DNA of 64,000 nt from Tenacibaculum sp. 190524A02b (GCF_964036645.1 NZ_OZ038525.1:3104001-3168000); one strand, 5' to 3'. Counted from the stretch's first letter, positions 47,230-55,338 are shown. Numbers and translations are program-made. The notes: generated by a model from the letters alone, not told the origin.

Positions 47230-47343
47230 CTAAATCATATTCAAATATTGATATACATAGCCTCCTTTTCGCCAAATTGTTGGTCGAAAATCATACGAAC
47301 AAAGTTCTAATTGCTTACTTCTATGTATATTTTGTGTACTCAT
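47230..47343 (-). CDS. Leader peptide B (37 aa)
   Basis: ATG at 47343, TAG at 47230. The core LCSYDFRP is encoded CTT TGT TCG TAT GAT TTT CGA CCA. Fourteen of 37 codons belong to the array tRNAs, and all eight families occur (Cys 1, Tyr 4, Asp 1, Pro 1, Leu-CTN 1, Gln 3, His 1, Arg-CGN 2). It is followed by a terminator. AATTTGGCG at 47270-47278 resembles the terminator 3' arm with a one-nt bulge. A weak promoter box (TATTATTG, 47360-47367) precedes it. It looks like an independent upstream copy of leader A. Confidence 0.55.
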   Translation of the reverse strand: MSTQNIHRSKQLELCSYDFRPTIWRKGGYVYQYLNMI

Positions 47344-47606
47344 TTGTTTATTAATACTGCAATAATACAGCTTTTATTACACAATACACTAGTTTTAAAC
47401 CATTTCTATTTTTTAATTCCTTTTAAAAAATTTAAATTCACTCATTTCCTTACACCCCTTGTAAACGCTACTAAAACGCAATAAAATAATTAACACAAAG
47501 ATTAAATTATATATTATTTTTTACAATTTTAATTAAATTATTCGCAACAATACATTCTTTTTCATTAATTTAGTTGCTGAATAATTAACAACCAAACATT
47601 CAAAAA

Positions 47607-50138
47607 ATGAAAAAAACCCTTCAAAAAGTGGTGGCTTTAGCCACCCTATTCGCCTGTGCATTTCACTTAAATGCACAATCTATCTTAAAGGTTGGAGAAG
47701 AATTTGACGTAAATGTTGACTTAACTCAAAAAAAGTATCAGACATTAGTTCAACAGAAGCTCCAAGGAAAATCTACCAAAGATGGAACAAAAGCTCTAGT
47801 GTATGAAAAAGAATTCTTCTCTAAAAATGCTTCATACATCAAATTGTATTTTGAAAATTTTGATCTTGCTCCAGGAGATTACGTAGAAATTTCAGGCGCT
47901 AAAAGTAAAGAATCCATTCTTTATGGTGGAAAAGGAAAAATTATTGACCAAGAACTTAATATGATTAGTGATTTCTGGTCTAGAGTTATGCTAGATGATA
48001 AAGTAGTTGTAAAACTATACTCTTCTGGTAAAATAGGATCTCATAAAGGTTTTGAGATTAAAAAAGTAGCTTACGGATTTAGTGAAGAAAAAATCCAAAA
48101 ACAATTGATGGCTGATCAACAACAACGTTCAATTTGTTCTGCTGATAACAAGGAAGCAATTGTTTGTTACAATGGAACTGAGATGTTTGAAAAAGCAAAA
48201 GCTGTATGTAGATTACTAATTGGTGGTAGCTCTTTATGTACCGGATGGTTATTAGGAAGCGAAGGTAACTTAATGACTAACAATCATTGCATTGGCTCTG
48301 CTTCTGCTGCACAAAATACTGATTACATGTTTAACTATCAACATTCAAATTGTGCAGGTACTAGTAATGCTACTACAGACGTAGTTGCTTCTTCTGCTAC
48401 TTTTATTAAAACTAACTCAAGTTTAGATTACACGTTGGTTAAATTACCTGTAAACCCAACAAATACCTATGGATATTTAAGTTTAAGTTCTGCTATTCCA
48501 GCTGCTGGAGATAGAATTTATATTCCACAACATCCAGGAGGAAGAAGAAAAGAGATTTCTGTAAAAACGGACACAGATGCTACTGCTGGTGGTTTCTCTA
48601 GAGTATATCAAAGTTCATCAGGCTCTGGACAACAAGTTAGATATTATGCAGATACTGAAGGAGGAAGTTCAGGTTCTCCTGTTTTAGATTACAATTCTAA
48701 TTTGGTAATTGCTATTCATAACACAGGTGGATGCCCTAATGGATCGTATGGTAGATGTGATAATTTAATTAATGCTATTGGCTCTGATATGCCTGCAAAT
48801 GGTGTTGATGGTACTGGTGGTGGTGACCCTGATCCAACTGGGTGTAGTTCTACCGTAAGTTCTTTTCCTTACAATGAAAGTTTTGAGTCTAATGATGGTT
48901 GGACACAAGCTACTGGTGATGATGGAAATTGGGTTAGAGATGCTTCTGGAACTCCATCTTCAAACACAGGACCAAGCTCTGGGGCTAATGGTTCTTACTA
49001 TATGTTCTTAGAAGCTTCTACAAACGGAAGTACTGGACAAATTGGTGCTAATGCTACCGCTATTTTAGAGAGTCCATGTTTCAACTTATCAGGTCAGTCT
49101 CAAGCTACTTTTAAGTTCCAAAATCATATGTATGGAACAAGTGTTGGTTCCTTAAAATTAGAAGCTTCTACTAATGAGGGTTCTTCTTGGACTTCTTTAT
49201 GGTCTTTATCTGGAAATCAAGGGAATCAATGGAATGCTGTTTCTGTAAATTTAGCTTCGTATTTAGGACAAGCTAAATTAAAGTTACGTTTTGTTGGTAC
49301 TACTGGATCAAGTTGGTCTAGTGATATTGCTATTGATGCTATTTCTTTAAGTACTGATGGTGGTGGTGATCCTGATCCAGGGTGTAGCACTTTAAACTTT
49401 AATGATTATACTATTACTTCTTTCTCTAATCAAGATTCTGCTGGAGATTATTCAGTAGGTAGTGGTGGTGCCTCTCTAAATTTAACTAACAATACTTGGA
49501 AATATATTTCATACAATTACACTGTAACTGCTAATACTGTTATTGAATTCCAGTTTAGTAGTACTTCAGAGGGAGAAATTCATGGAGTAGGTTTTGAAAA
49601 TGATAATTCATTAACTTCATCTAGATATTTCAAAGTACATGGTACTCAAAACTATGGTGTTACTAACTTTGACAATTATGCTGGTGGTACCAAAACATAT
49701 GTAATTCCAGTTGGAGATTCTTATACAGGTACTATGGATAGATTAGTATTTATAAATGATAATGATGCTGGTTCTGGAAATAATTCTACCTTCTCTAATG
49801 TAAAAATTTACGAAGGTTCTTGTACGCAATCTACTTTCGAGGTTGCTTCTTTTGGTACTAGAATTGACAGAATTGGTAATGAAGATGAAGGTTTATTCTC
49901 TTCACTTCAGTTAGCTCCAAACCCTATACAAAAAGGGAACTACTTAAAATTAGTTGGTCCTAGTAAGGATATTTCAGGAGCTAAATATTCAGTAATTAAT
50001 ATTCTTGGTCAAGTATTAGACAACGGTACTTTAAACAACAGTAAAGCTATCAATGTAAGCAAATTGAACACAGGAATTTATATTCTGAAATTAGAAAATG
50101 AGTTTACTAAAACAACCAAACGTTTTATTATAGAATAA
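47607..50138 (+). CDS. Secreted trypsin-fold (lysyl-endopeptidase-like) serine protease, T9SS substrate
   Basis: 843 aa. Signal peptide (ending LNAQ) and propeptide. The trypsin-like domain has His in TNNHC near residue 226, Asp in SSLDYTLV near 272 and Ser in GGSSGSPV near 353, with a cysteine pattern like lysyl endopeptidases. A MAM-like module (about 420-590), a second beta-rich module (about 600-740) and a T9SS type A sorting domain follow. Extracellular protease. Probably unrelated to the RNA-repair genes that surround it. Confidence 0.9.
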   Translation: MKKTLQKVVALATLFACAFHLNAQSILKVGEEFDVNVDLTQKKYQTLVQQKLQGKSTKDGTKALVYEKEFFSKNASYIKLYFENFDLAPGDYVEISGAKSKESILYGGKGKIIDQELNMISDFWSRVMLDDKVVVKLYSSGKIGSHKGFEIKKVAYGFSEEKIQKQLMADQQQRSICSADNKEAIVCYNGTEMFEKAKAVCRLLIGGSSLCTGWLLGSEGNLMTNNHCIGSASAAQNTDYMFNYQHSNCAGTSNATTDVVASSATFIKTNSSLDYTLVKLPVNPTNTYGYLSLSSAIPAAGDRIYIPQHPGGRRKEISVKTDTDATAGGFSRVYQSSSGSGQQVRYYADTEGGSSGSPVLDYNSNLVIAIHNTGGCPNGSYGRCDNLINAIGSDMPANGVDGTGGGDPDPTGCSSTVSSFPYNESFESNDGWTQATGDDGNWVRDASGTPSSNTGPSSGANGSYYMFLEASTNGSTGQIGANATAILESPCFNLSGQSQATFKFQNHMYGTSVGSLKLEASTNEGSSWTSLWSLSGNQGNQWNAVSVNLASYLGQAKLKLRFVGTTGSSWSSDIAIDAISLSTDGGGDPDPGCSTLNFNDYTITSFSNQDSAGDYSVGSGGASLNLTNNTWKYISYNYTVTANTVIEFQFSSTSEGEIHGVGFENDNSLTSSRYFKVHGTQNYGVTNFDNYAGGTKTYVIPVGDSYTGTMDRLVFINDNDAGSGNNSTFSNVKIYEGSCTQSTFEVASFGTRIDRIGNEDEGLFSSLQLAPNPIQKGNYLKLVGPSKDISGAKYSVINILGQVLDNGTLNNSKAINVSKLNTGIYILKLENEFTKTTKRFIIE

Positions 50139-50159
50139 AGCCCTATTTGAATTAAAAGA

Positions 50160-50191
50160 AAAAGCTCTCTTAACATATCAAGAGAGCTTTT
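50160..50191. terminator. Bidirectional terminator between the protease and the rtcB operon
   Basis: Arms 50160-50171 and 50180-50191 pair over 12 bp (AAAAGCTCTCTT), 8-nt loop, A- and T-rich flanks on both sides. Marks the 3' end of the rtcB operon. Confidence 0.82.
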
Positions 50192-50216
50192 GAATTTTGG
50201 ATACTGCATTAAGTAA

Positions 50217-50531
50217 TTACCTTTTACTCTCATAAACTTTATCTCTTCGGTCAATTTCAGCCAAAGGACTTCCTTTAAAAGTGTCGATATTTACAAATCC
50301 ATTTTCTTTGGTAATCATAGAATCGACCTCTTTTACAGCTCCTCTTCTTACATTACCGTAATCGCCTGTAAGCTTTTTAGTAGCAGGGTCTAAATCTCCC
50401 CATAACTTATCGGGTTTACCATTATCTATGGGTTCTACATAATACGTTATGCCTGTAACTTTTGATTTTACTACAAATCTTCCCGTGTGGTCTGTTCCTT
50501 GTAAAAATCTTTGTAATACTTCTTGTCTCAT
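50217..50531 (-). CDS. Small hypothetical protein at the end of the rtcB operon
   Basis: 104 aa, basic, no signal or membrane segment. Central region GRFVVKSKVTGITYYVEPID suggests a small beta-sheet domain; the tail is charged. No family recognised. It is preceded by the conserved 45-nt box (50591-50639) and followed by the operon terminator. Confidence 0.65.
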   Translation of the reverse strand: MRQEVLQRFLQGTDHTGRFVVKSKVTGITYYVEPIDNGKPDKLWGDLDPATKKLTGDYGNVRRGAVKEVDSMITKENGFVNIDTFKGSPLAEIDRRDKVYESKR

Positions 50532-50590
50532 CTTCTTCTATTTTTATTTAATAATTTATTCTTTTTCTTTTAAAATATTTTTCTTACTTA

Positions 50591-50639
50591 TTTCTTAGCA
50601 ATTCTCCCCTTTTTTACGACGTTTCTTTTCTTAATTACA
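50591..50639 (-). repeat. 45-nt conserved box, copy 2 (rtcB operon)
   Basis: Same element as 45222-45266: TGTAATT, A-rich, GAAACGTCGTAAA, then GGGGAGAATTGC on the minus strand. It lies in the 131-nt gap upstream of the 104-aa gene. Confidence 0.55.
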
Positions 50640-50662
50640 CAGCTCTTTTACTTCTAAGCGTG

Positions 50663-51181
50663 TTATTTTTTCTTCTTCTTTTTACAATTGTTTTTCTTTT
50701 TCTTAGGAACCTTCCTTTTTATACGATCTTTTGCACTATCTATAGTATACAAGTAGTCATTGTTATATGTATGTAGCTTTGCTTGTTTTAATGCTTCCAA
50801 GGCTTTTTTATACTTTTTCAACTGCTCATATAAATGTGCTTTGCCTACATAAAGAACTGCTTTATCTACTCCTTTTACAGTTAATGCAAATGCTATTAGT
50901 TTTTTAGCTTCTTCTATATCCTCATTCCATAACAGTACGTTGATATAGTGTGGATACACTTCAAAAGCATGCATATTTTCTGCTAAAGCTTCTGCATAAT
51001 AGCCTTTAGCTTTTTCAAAATCTTTTAATACCTCAGCATGTATTCTTCCTAATAAAGTTAGTGCTGTTGTGTTTTTTTCATCATAAGACAATGCATAGTT
51101 TAAAGCTTCTACTGCTTCTTCCAAATCATACGGATATGCATCTAATGCCTTGAATATATAATTGTTTACTAATGTTGCCAT
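50663..51181 (-). CDS. TPR-repeat protein with Lys-rich tail
   Basis: 172 aa. Three to four tetratricopeptide-type helical pairs (for example ALTLLGRIHAEVLKDFEKAKGYYAEAL) take up residues about 15-145. The C-terminal about 20 residues are almost all Lys, suggesting RNA or ribosome binding. The start is 1 nt after the prfH stop, so translation is coupled and a role with PrfH is likely. Confidence 0.8.
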   Translation of the reverse strand: MATLVNNYIFKALDAYPYDLEEAVEALNYALSYDEKNTTALTLLGRIHAEVLKDFEKAKGYYAEALAENMHAFEVYPHYINVLLWNEDIEEAKKLIAFALTVKGVDKAVLYVGKAHLYEQLKKYKKALEALKQAKLHTYNNDYLYTIDSAKDRIKRKVPKKKKNNCKKKKKK

Positions 51182-51182
51182 T

Positions 51183-51875
51183 TTATTCTAATTGTTTTCG
51201 CAAGTCGTTTTTTAATTGACTTCGTTTTGATTTATAGTTTTTCTTTTTCTTTTGAACTTTAAAATCGGTTCCTGTAAATATTTTTATAGGATTCCCTCTT
51301 TGTAAGTTCAAATGGTTTTCCCATTCTTGTTTAACACTGTTTTGTAACTGTATTATGTTATGATTTGCTACTTGTTCTTTCAATCGTTGTATCGCTATTT
51401 TTTTATTTTGATGCTGCGATCTACTTTCTGAAACCAATACCTGAATCCCTGTTGGAACATGTTTTGCTCTTATTGCTGAACTTACTTTATTTACATGTTG
51501 TCCTCCGGAACCTGAACTTCTAATTGCTTGAAATTCGATATCTTTTTCTTGTATGGTTTGTTCTTTTATAAGTGGCAATTCAAAACAACCAATAAACCAG
51601 TTACTACGTTTGTGGTATTTTCTGAATGCAGATTTACCAATCCACTGAATAGTACCTAACCATTCTTTTAAAAAAGGAGTTAATTCTTTTCCTTTTAGTT
51701 GTAATGTTACGGACTGTATCGTACCATTTTCTACTCCATTTTCTTTTTGAAGAATAGTGTAGGCAATGTTATTTTCTATTAGTTTTTCAATGAACGTTTT
51801 TAAAACCTTGGCTACAACCCAAGTGCATTCCGCAGGACCACGGCCTGCGGTTAATTGTATTATTTTTATTTCCAT
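51183..51875 (-). CDS. prfH: Peptide chain release factor-like protein PrfH
   Basis: 230 aa from ATG 51875; an upstream in-frame TTG is less likely. Contains the GGQ motif (GSGGQHVNKVSSAIRA near residue 125) that triggers peptidyl-tRNA hydrolysis, and the short N-terminal domain (LTAGRGPAECTWVVAKVL) in place of the codon-reading domain, as in RFH. PrfH with its RtcB partner has been reported to act on ribosomes cleaved at the decoding centre. It sits between the nucleotidyltransferase-like gene and the TPR gene. Confidence 0.92.
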   Translation of the reverse strand: MEIKIIQLTAGRGPAECTWVVAKVLKTFIEKLIENNIAYTILQKENGVENGTIQSVTLQLKGKELTPFLKEWLGTIQWIGKSAFRKYHKRSNWFIGCFELPLIKEQTIQEKDIEFQAIRSSGSGGQHVNKVSSAIRAKHVPTGIQVLVSESRSQHQNKKIAIQRLKEQVANHNIIQLQNSVKQEWENHLNLQRGNPIKIFTGTDFKVQKKKKNYKSKRSQLKNDLRKQLE

Positions 51876-52016
51876 TTTATGTTTAGCAGATATCAATTCA
51901 AATGATTTTAATCGAATGAGAATGAAACTTTATCAAACAATTCTATATCTTCTCGATACAAAATTTTTCTCCATTTCATTCTAAAAAATTTCACTCGAAG
52001 TGACAATATATTTCTG
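51876..52016. repeat. Dispersed repeat between prfH and the nucleotidyltransferase-like gene
   Basis: Contains TTCTCGATACAAAATTTTTC...ACTCGAAGTGACA, a palindromic element with relatives at 52719-52775 and in other gaps of this window. Confidence 0.5.
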
Positions 52017-52559
52017 CTAGGGCATTTTAGATAACAATGGATTTCCTACTGGATTTTCTCCTTTTCCTAAGAGTTGTAAGGCTCCTTTTACCGCCCAACA
52101 TTTATCACTAGAATGAATGTTTGAATAAAAGCTGAGTAATGTTTTTGGTTCTACAACGTTCCATCCATTTACTTGAACACTTTTTAGGTTTTTAGATTCA
52201 AAAAAATCAATAGTTACTCTTACTTCTTTTCCTGTGGGTAACCATGCTATTTTTTCATATCTCCTAAAGTTTTCATCACTTTGCAAACGGTCGTAACGTG
52301 TCCAAACTTTCTCAAATCCTTCTTCTAAAAGAATTTGCATTACAATCCCTACATTTTTAGGATTCACAAAGATGTCTATGTCTTTATGATCGTGTGCGTG
52401 TTTATATTCTTTATGATTCATTTCTGACATGAAATGCCATGCCCATCCTCCTGAAATGATAATCCATTGTTTTAATTTTTTTAATATTTCTAAACCTAAT
52501 TCTATTCGGTAATCAGGCCACAATTCTCCGTATCTTTTTGTATTATGATTTGTTCTCAT
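52017..52559 (-). CDS. Nucleotidyltransferase-fold protein in the rtcB operon
   Basis: 180 aa. SGGWAWHFM near residue 38 followed by HKDIDIFV about 20 residues later is the GG...DxD pattern of minimal nucleotidyltransferases. It has no HEPN partner next to it. It could add nucleotides to damaged RNA ends (a CCA-like or ligase-assisting job) or modify a protein; the operon favours an RNA role, which is inference. 275 nt separate it from rtcB, with a hairpin and a dispersed repeat between. Confidence 0.75.
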   Translation of the reverse strand: MRTNHNTKRYGELWPDYRIELGLEILKKLKQWIIISGGWAWHFMSEMNHKEYKHAHDHKDIDIFVNPKNVGIVMQILLEEGFEKVWTRYDRLQSDENFRRYEKIAWLPTGKEVRVTIDFFESKNLKSVQVNGWNVVEPKTLLSFYSNIHSSDKCWAVKGALQLLGKGENPVGNPLLSKMP

Positions 52560-52834
52560 AGTTTTTTATGTTTTTAGCTAATTAGCCTTTGGCTGTTTGC
52601 TTTTAGTTTTTGGTTTTACTTTTGTCTTTATGGGTAAAAGAAGTAATCAGTTAGTCAACTAGCAGATTACTTCTTCTCTGCGTTTCACTCATCATAATGA
52701 CGGTTATACTTTTTATATAGTTCTCGATACAATTTTTCTACGTTTTACTTCGAAAAATTACTCGAACAGACAGAAAATGGATTTAAGTTTTAAACTCATT
52801 GCTACATTATCCAACTTTCAAATTGTTACATTAA
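52560..52834. repeat. rtcB-NTase gap with hairpin and dispersed repeat
   Basis: 11-bp hairpin 52638-52648/52665-52675 (AAGAAGTAATC) with a 16-nt loop, and a TTCTCGATACAATTTTTCTACG...CGAAAAATTACTCGAAC palindromic repeat (about 52719-52775). No T run, so transcription may continue. Confidence 0.5.
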
Positions 52835-54226
52835 CTACCTATCCATTCTCACAATCTTAGGCGTAAAAGTGCCAACTACCTCTACTAATTCTTGTTGGTT
52901 TGCCATTACTTTTTTGATGTTTTTATACGCCATTGGGGCTTCATCAACACCACCTCCAATTAAGGTTACTTCATTCCTATTTAATTGATGCTTGATATCG
53001 CTTTTTGTAAACTTCTCTTTGCATTTTCTTCTTGAATGTTTTCGTCCTGCTCCGTGTGATGCCGATTGTAAGCTTTCTTGATTTCCCAAGCCTCGAACAA
53101 TATAACCTGGTGCTACCATAGATCCCGGAATAATTCCTAATTCGCCTTTACTAGCTGGTGTTGCTCCTTTTCTATGTACAATACGCTCTACACCGTTTAC
53201 TTGCTCTTTCCATGCAAAATTGTGATGGTTTTCAATCATTGTTAAAGGTTTTACGCCTAACAATTTTGCAATTCGTTGGTGAATGTTATCATGACAAGCT
53301 TTGGCATAATCACCTGCTAAATTCATAGCCATCCAATATTCTTGTCCATCATGCGTATTCATATCCAACCACGCTAAATGTTGTACATTTTTTGGTAGCG
53401 GACATTGTTTACTTGCTAAATAAGTATAATGTTTGGCTATGTTTGCGCCTAAACCTCTACTTCCACTATGTGATAACAAGCCTACATACTCACCTACTGG
53501 TACATTAAATTCATTGTTCTCATCTGTTATGTTTACAATTCCAAATTCTACAAAATGGTTTCCGCCTCCTGAACTTCCTAATTGATTGTATGCTTTGGTT
53601 TTTAAACGTTTTATCAAAGGAATCTCTTTAAATTCAGCACGCTCAAATATTTCATGATCTTGTTTTTTAGCGTGTGTTTCATACATTCCAAACTTGGTAT
53701 GTTCTGAAAGTATATTTACCATTTGGTGTTGCTTTCCTTTTATATAGGAAGCTTTCATTGGAAATATACTGAGTGCCATTCTACAGCCAATATCTAACCC
53801 AACTCCGTATGGAATTACTGCATTTTCTGTTGCTAAAACACCTCCAATGGGCAAACCGTATCCCGAGTGTGCGTCTGGCATTAATGCGCCTTGCACTGCT
53901 ATTGGTAACTTTAAGGCGTCGTAAAGCTGATACTTAGCTTGGTCATCAATTTCATTTTCTCCATAAATTGAAAACGGTGCTCTTGTATTTCTTAATTGAT
54001 GCATTTTAACTTCTACTGGTTTTATTAAACCTTCTGCAACTTTCCCCCATATCGCATTTCCTTCGTATTTTTTTGGATGAAGCAAAACGTCTTTGGTTTC
54101 TTCTAAAATGCGTTCTTTCTTTTCTTTTTTTCTATATCGGTTAATTTGCCCTAGAGCGATGTTTATACTATTGTTTTTTGGAAATCCTAAATTAATTAGG
54201 TCTTTTCCTTTTAGTTTTTTTCCCAT
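52835..54226 (-). CDS. rtcB: RtcB-family RNA ligase
   Basis: 463 aa, full length. Family motifs: GVGLDIGCRMALS with the Mn-binding Asp/Cys, HFVEFG, SHSGSRGLGANIAKHYT, HRKGATPA, and the guanylylation region ASHGAGRKHSRRK near the C-terminus (the His accepts GMP). RtcB joins 2',3'-cyclic phosphate or 3'-phosphate ends to 5'-OH ends, for example those left by anticodon nucleases. It is the first gene after the P2-leader C-terminator module. With prfH it matches the RtcB2-PrfH association known in other bacteria. No RtcA, RtcR or archease gene is visible here. Confidence 0.95.
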   Translation of the reverse strand: MGKKLKGKDLINLGFPKNNSINIALGQINRYRKKEKKERILEETKDVLLHPKKYEGNAIWGKVAEGLIKPVEVKMHQLRNTRAPFSIYGENEIDDQAKYQLYDALKLPIAVQGALMPDAHSGYGLPIGGVLATENAVIPYGVGLDIGCRMALSIFPMKASYIKGKQHQMVNILSEHTKFGMYETHAKKQDHEIFERAEFKEIPLIKRLKTKAYNQLGSSGGGNHFVEFGIVNITDENNEFNVPVGEYVGLLSHSGSRGLGANIAKHYTYLASKQCPLPKNVQHLAWLDMNTHDGQEYWMAMNLAGDYAKACHDNIHQRIAKLLGVKPLTMIENHHNFAWKEQVNGVERIVHRKGATPASKGELGIIPGSMVAPGYIVRGLGNQESLQSASHGAGRKHSRRKCKEKFTKSDIKHQLNRNEVTLIGGGVDEAPMAYKNIKKVMANQQELVEVVGTFTPKIVRMDR

Positions 54227-54234
54227 TTTTTTAG

Positions 54235-54320
54235 TTTTAGGCTGTATGCTTTTAGCTATAGGCTTATAGCCTAAAGCATAATGCTTAAAGCGTACAGCTT
54301 TGCTGTATAATTGTCTCGGA
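54235..54320. repeat. AGCTATAAGC-type dispersed palindromic repeat
   Basis: Overlapping words such as AGCTATAGGCTTATAGCCTAAAGC and GTACAGCTTTGCTGTA form nested hairpins between the rtcB start and the leader C terminator. Confidence 0.5.
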
Positions 54321-54350
54321 AATTGAAAACTAAACGGTAATGTATAGCAT

Positions 54351-54385
54351 AAAAAAATCCGAAACTTTAATTAGGCTTCGGACTT
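54351..54385 (-). terminator. Attenuator-like terminator between leader C and rtcB
   Basis: On the minus strand TCCGAAGC pairs with GTTTCGGA (8 bp with one G.U), 9-nt loop, followed by seven T. The 5' arm region AAGTCCGAAGC can instead pair with GCTTCGTGACTT inside leader C (11 bp, one bulged U). Confidence 0.75.
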
Positions 54386-54408
54386 TTCATATAATTAGAT
54401 AGTGTGTT

Positions 54409-54492
54409 CTATTTATAAATGAAGTCACGAAGCGGACATCTAAAAACTACTTGTTTTCCTGATGTGTAGATGTTTACTATTTTATCAAACAT
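54409..54492 (-). CDS. Leader peptide C of the rtcB operon (27 aa)
   Basis: ATG at 54492, TAG at 54409. The core CPLRD is encoded by five array codons in a row, TGT CCG CTT CGT GAC. Nine of 27 codons belong to array tRNAs, covering Cys, Tyr, Asp, Pro, Leu-CTN, Gln and Arg-CGN; only His is missing. The same stretch (54422-54433) is the one that can pair with the terminator 5' arm, so a ribosome positioned over it would block that pairing. Placed between P2 and the terminator before rtcB. Confidence 0.57.
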   Translation of the reverse strand: MFDKIVNIYTSGKQVVFRCPLRDFIYK

Positions 54493-54610
54493 ATTGTACT
54501 TCGTTTTTAATGGTATGTTTTAATTTCTTTTTTTCTTTTATATCAGCTAAACTCCCCTAGCTATTATAATAAAGTAATTAAAACGATACGTGTGTTTTGT
54601 TGCTTTATTG

Positions 54611-54680
54611 CGATGCAAAGATGTAAGGTATTTTTTAATTACGCAAGAAAAAAATGGGTTCATTTCACTGATTATCAGTT
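54611..54680 (-). promoter_or_regulatory. P2 promoter block of the rtcB operon
   Basis: -33 TTG (54644-54646), 20-nt spacer, -7 CATCTTTG (54616-54623). 57 of 70 positions equal P1 (46949-47018). Its upstream end holds the palindrome ACTGATAATCAGT, imperfect in P1. Confidence 0.75.
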
Positions 54681-54797
54681 CTTTGCTTTGTTTTCAAGAA
54701 ATAGAAATCCAGTCCGAATTTCTTCAGAGAAGTAACCTTTTGAGGTTTAGTTATGTAGTACTTTCCACTGATTTTGCAAAGACTTGCTTTTTTTCAT

Positions 54798-54837
54798 AAA
54801 AAAAAGCGTCCAAATTTTAGAAACTTGGACGCTTTTT
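54798..54837 (-). terminator. Terminator after leader D
   Basis: 13-bp stem 54825-54837/54801-54813 with 11-nt loop, eight T after it on the minus strand. Shares the AAGCGTCCAA core with the leader B terminator. Confidence 0.8.
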
Positions 54838-54858
54838 GTGATTTTATACTACAATAAC

Positions 54859-54921
54859 CTATTTATAACCGCATAAAAATCGCCTTTGGGCGTCCGATAT
54901 GTGTATAAATTGCTTTAGCAT
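54859..54921 (-). CDS. Leader peptide D (20 aa)
   Basis: ATG at 54921, TAG at 54859. Eight of 20 codons belong to array tRNAs: Leu CTA, Gln CAA x2, His CAC, Asp GAC, Arg CGA, Cys TGC, Tyr TAT; only Pro is missing. GGACGC (54890-54895), spanning the Asp codon, repeats the terminator 3' arm and can pair with GCGTCC of the 5' arm. Short, so identified by its architecture rather than by protein similarity. Confidence 0.5.
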   Translation of the reverse strand: MLKQFIHISDAQRRFLCGYK

Positions 54922-54959
54922 AGGTTATATTTTGTTTTTATATTAATAATTATTGACCG

Positions 54960-54967
54960 CAAATATG
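54960..54967 (-). promoter_or_regulatory. Promoter -7 box of the leader D unit
   Basis: Minus-strand CATATTTG, identical to the P1 -7 box, 39 nt before the leader D start. No clear TTG at -33. Confidence 0.4.
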
Positions 54968-55021
54968 GTACTTTTATTCGGTTTTGCCTATTAGATTGAT
55001 TTTAAATTATGAACAGCAATA

Positions 55022-55338
55022 CCATTTCTAACTTAAACTTAAGTTACTTTATCATTTTTCTTATTCTACTGCAAGTCTAAACGTCATAGGGTATTACTTT
55101 TTATTGATTTCTTGTTCATTTTCTTTGCATGCTCAAAGAAAACGAACATTCAAACTTATGATTGTCAGTTTGAGTGTTTTTTATGAAGTGCTAACGGAAT
55201 AAAAAATGTATCGAAAACAATTCAATTACTTCTCTATATTAGATTTCGACTCCGCTCAATCTGACATCTAACACAAATATCAAGTTTTAGAGTGCAAAAT
55301 AATTAACCGATCGTATAAAGTGTTTTAACAACAAAAGT
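55022..55338. repeat. Gap with dispersed repeat
   Basis: Contains ATGTATCGAAAACAATTC and GATTTCGACTCCGCTCAATCTGACAT, parts of flavobacterial intergenic repeats, and the palindrome AACTTAAACTTAAGTT. No gene seen. Confidence 0.4.
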
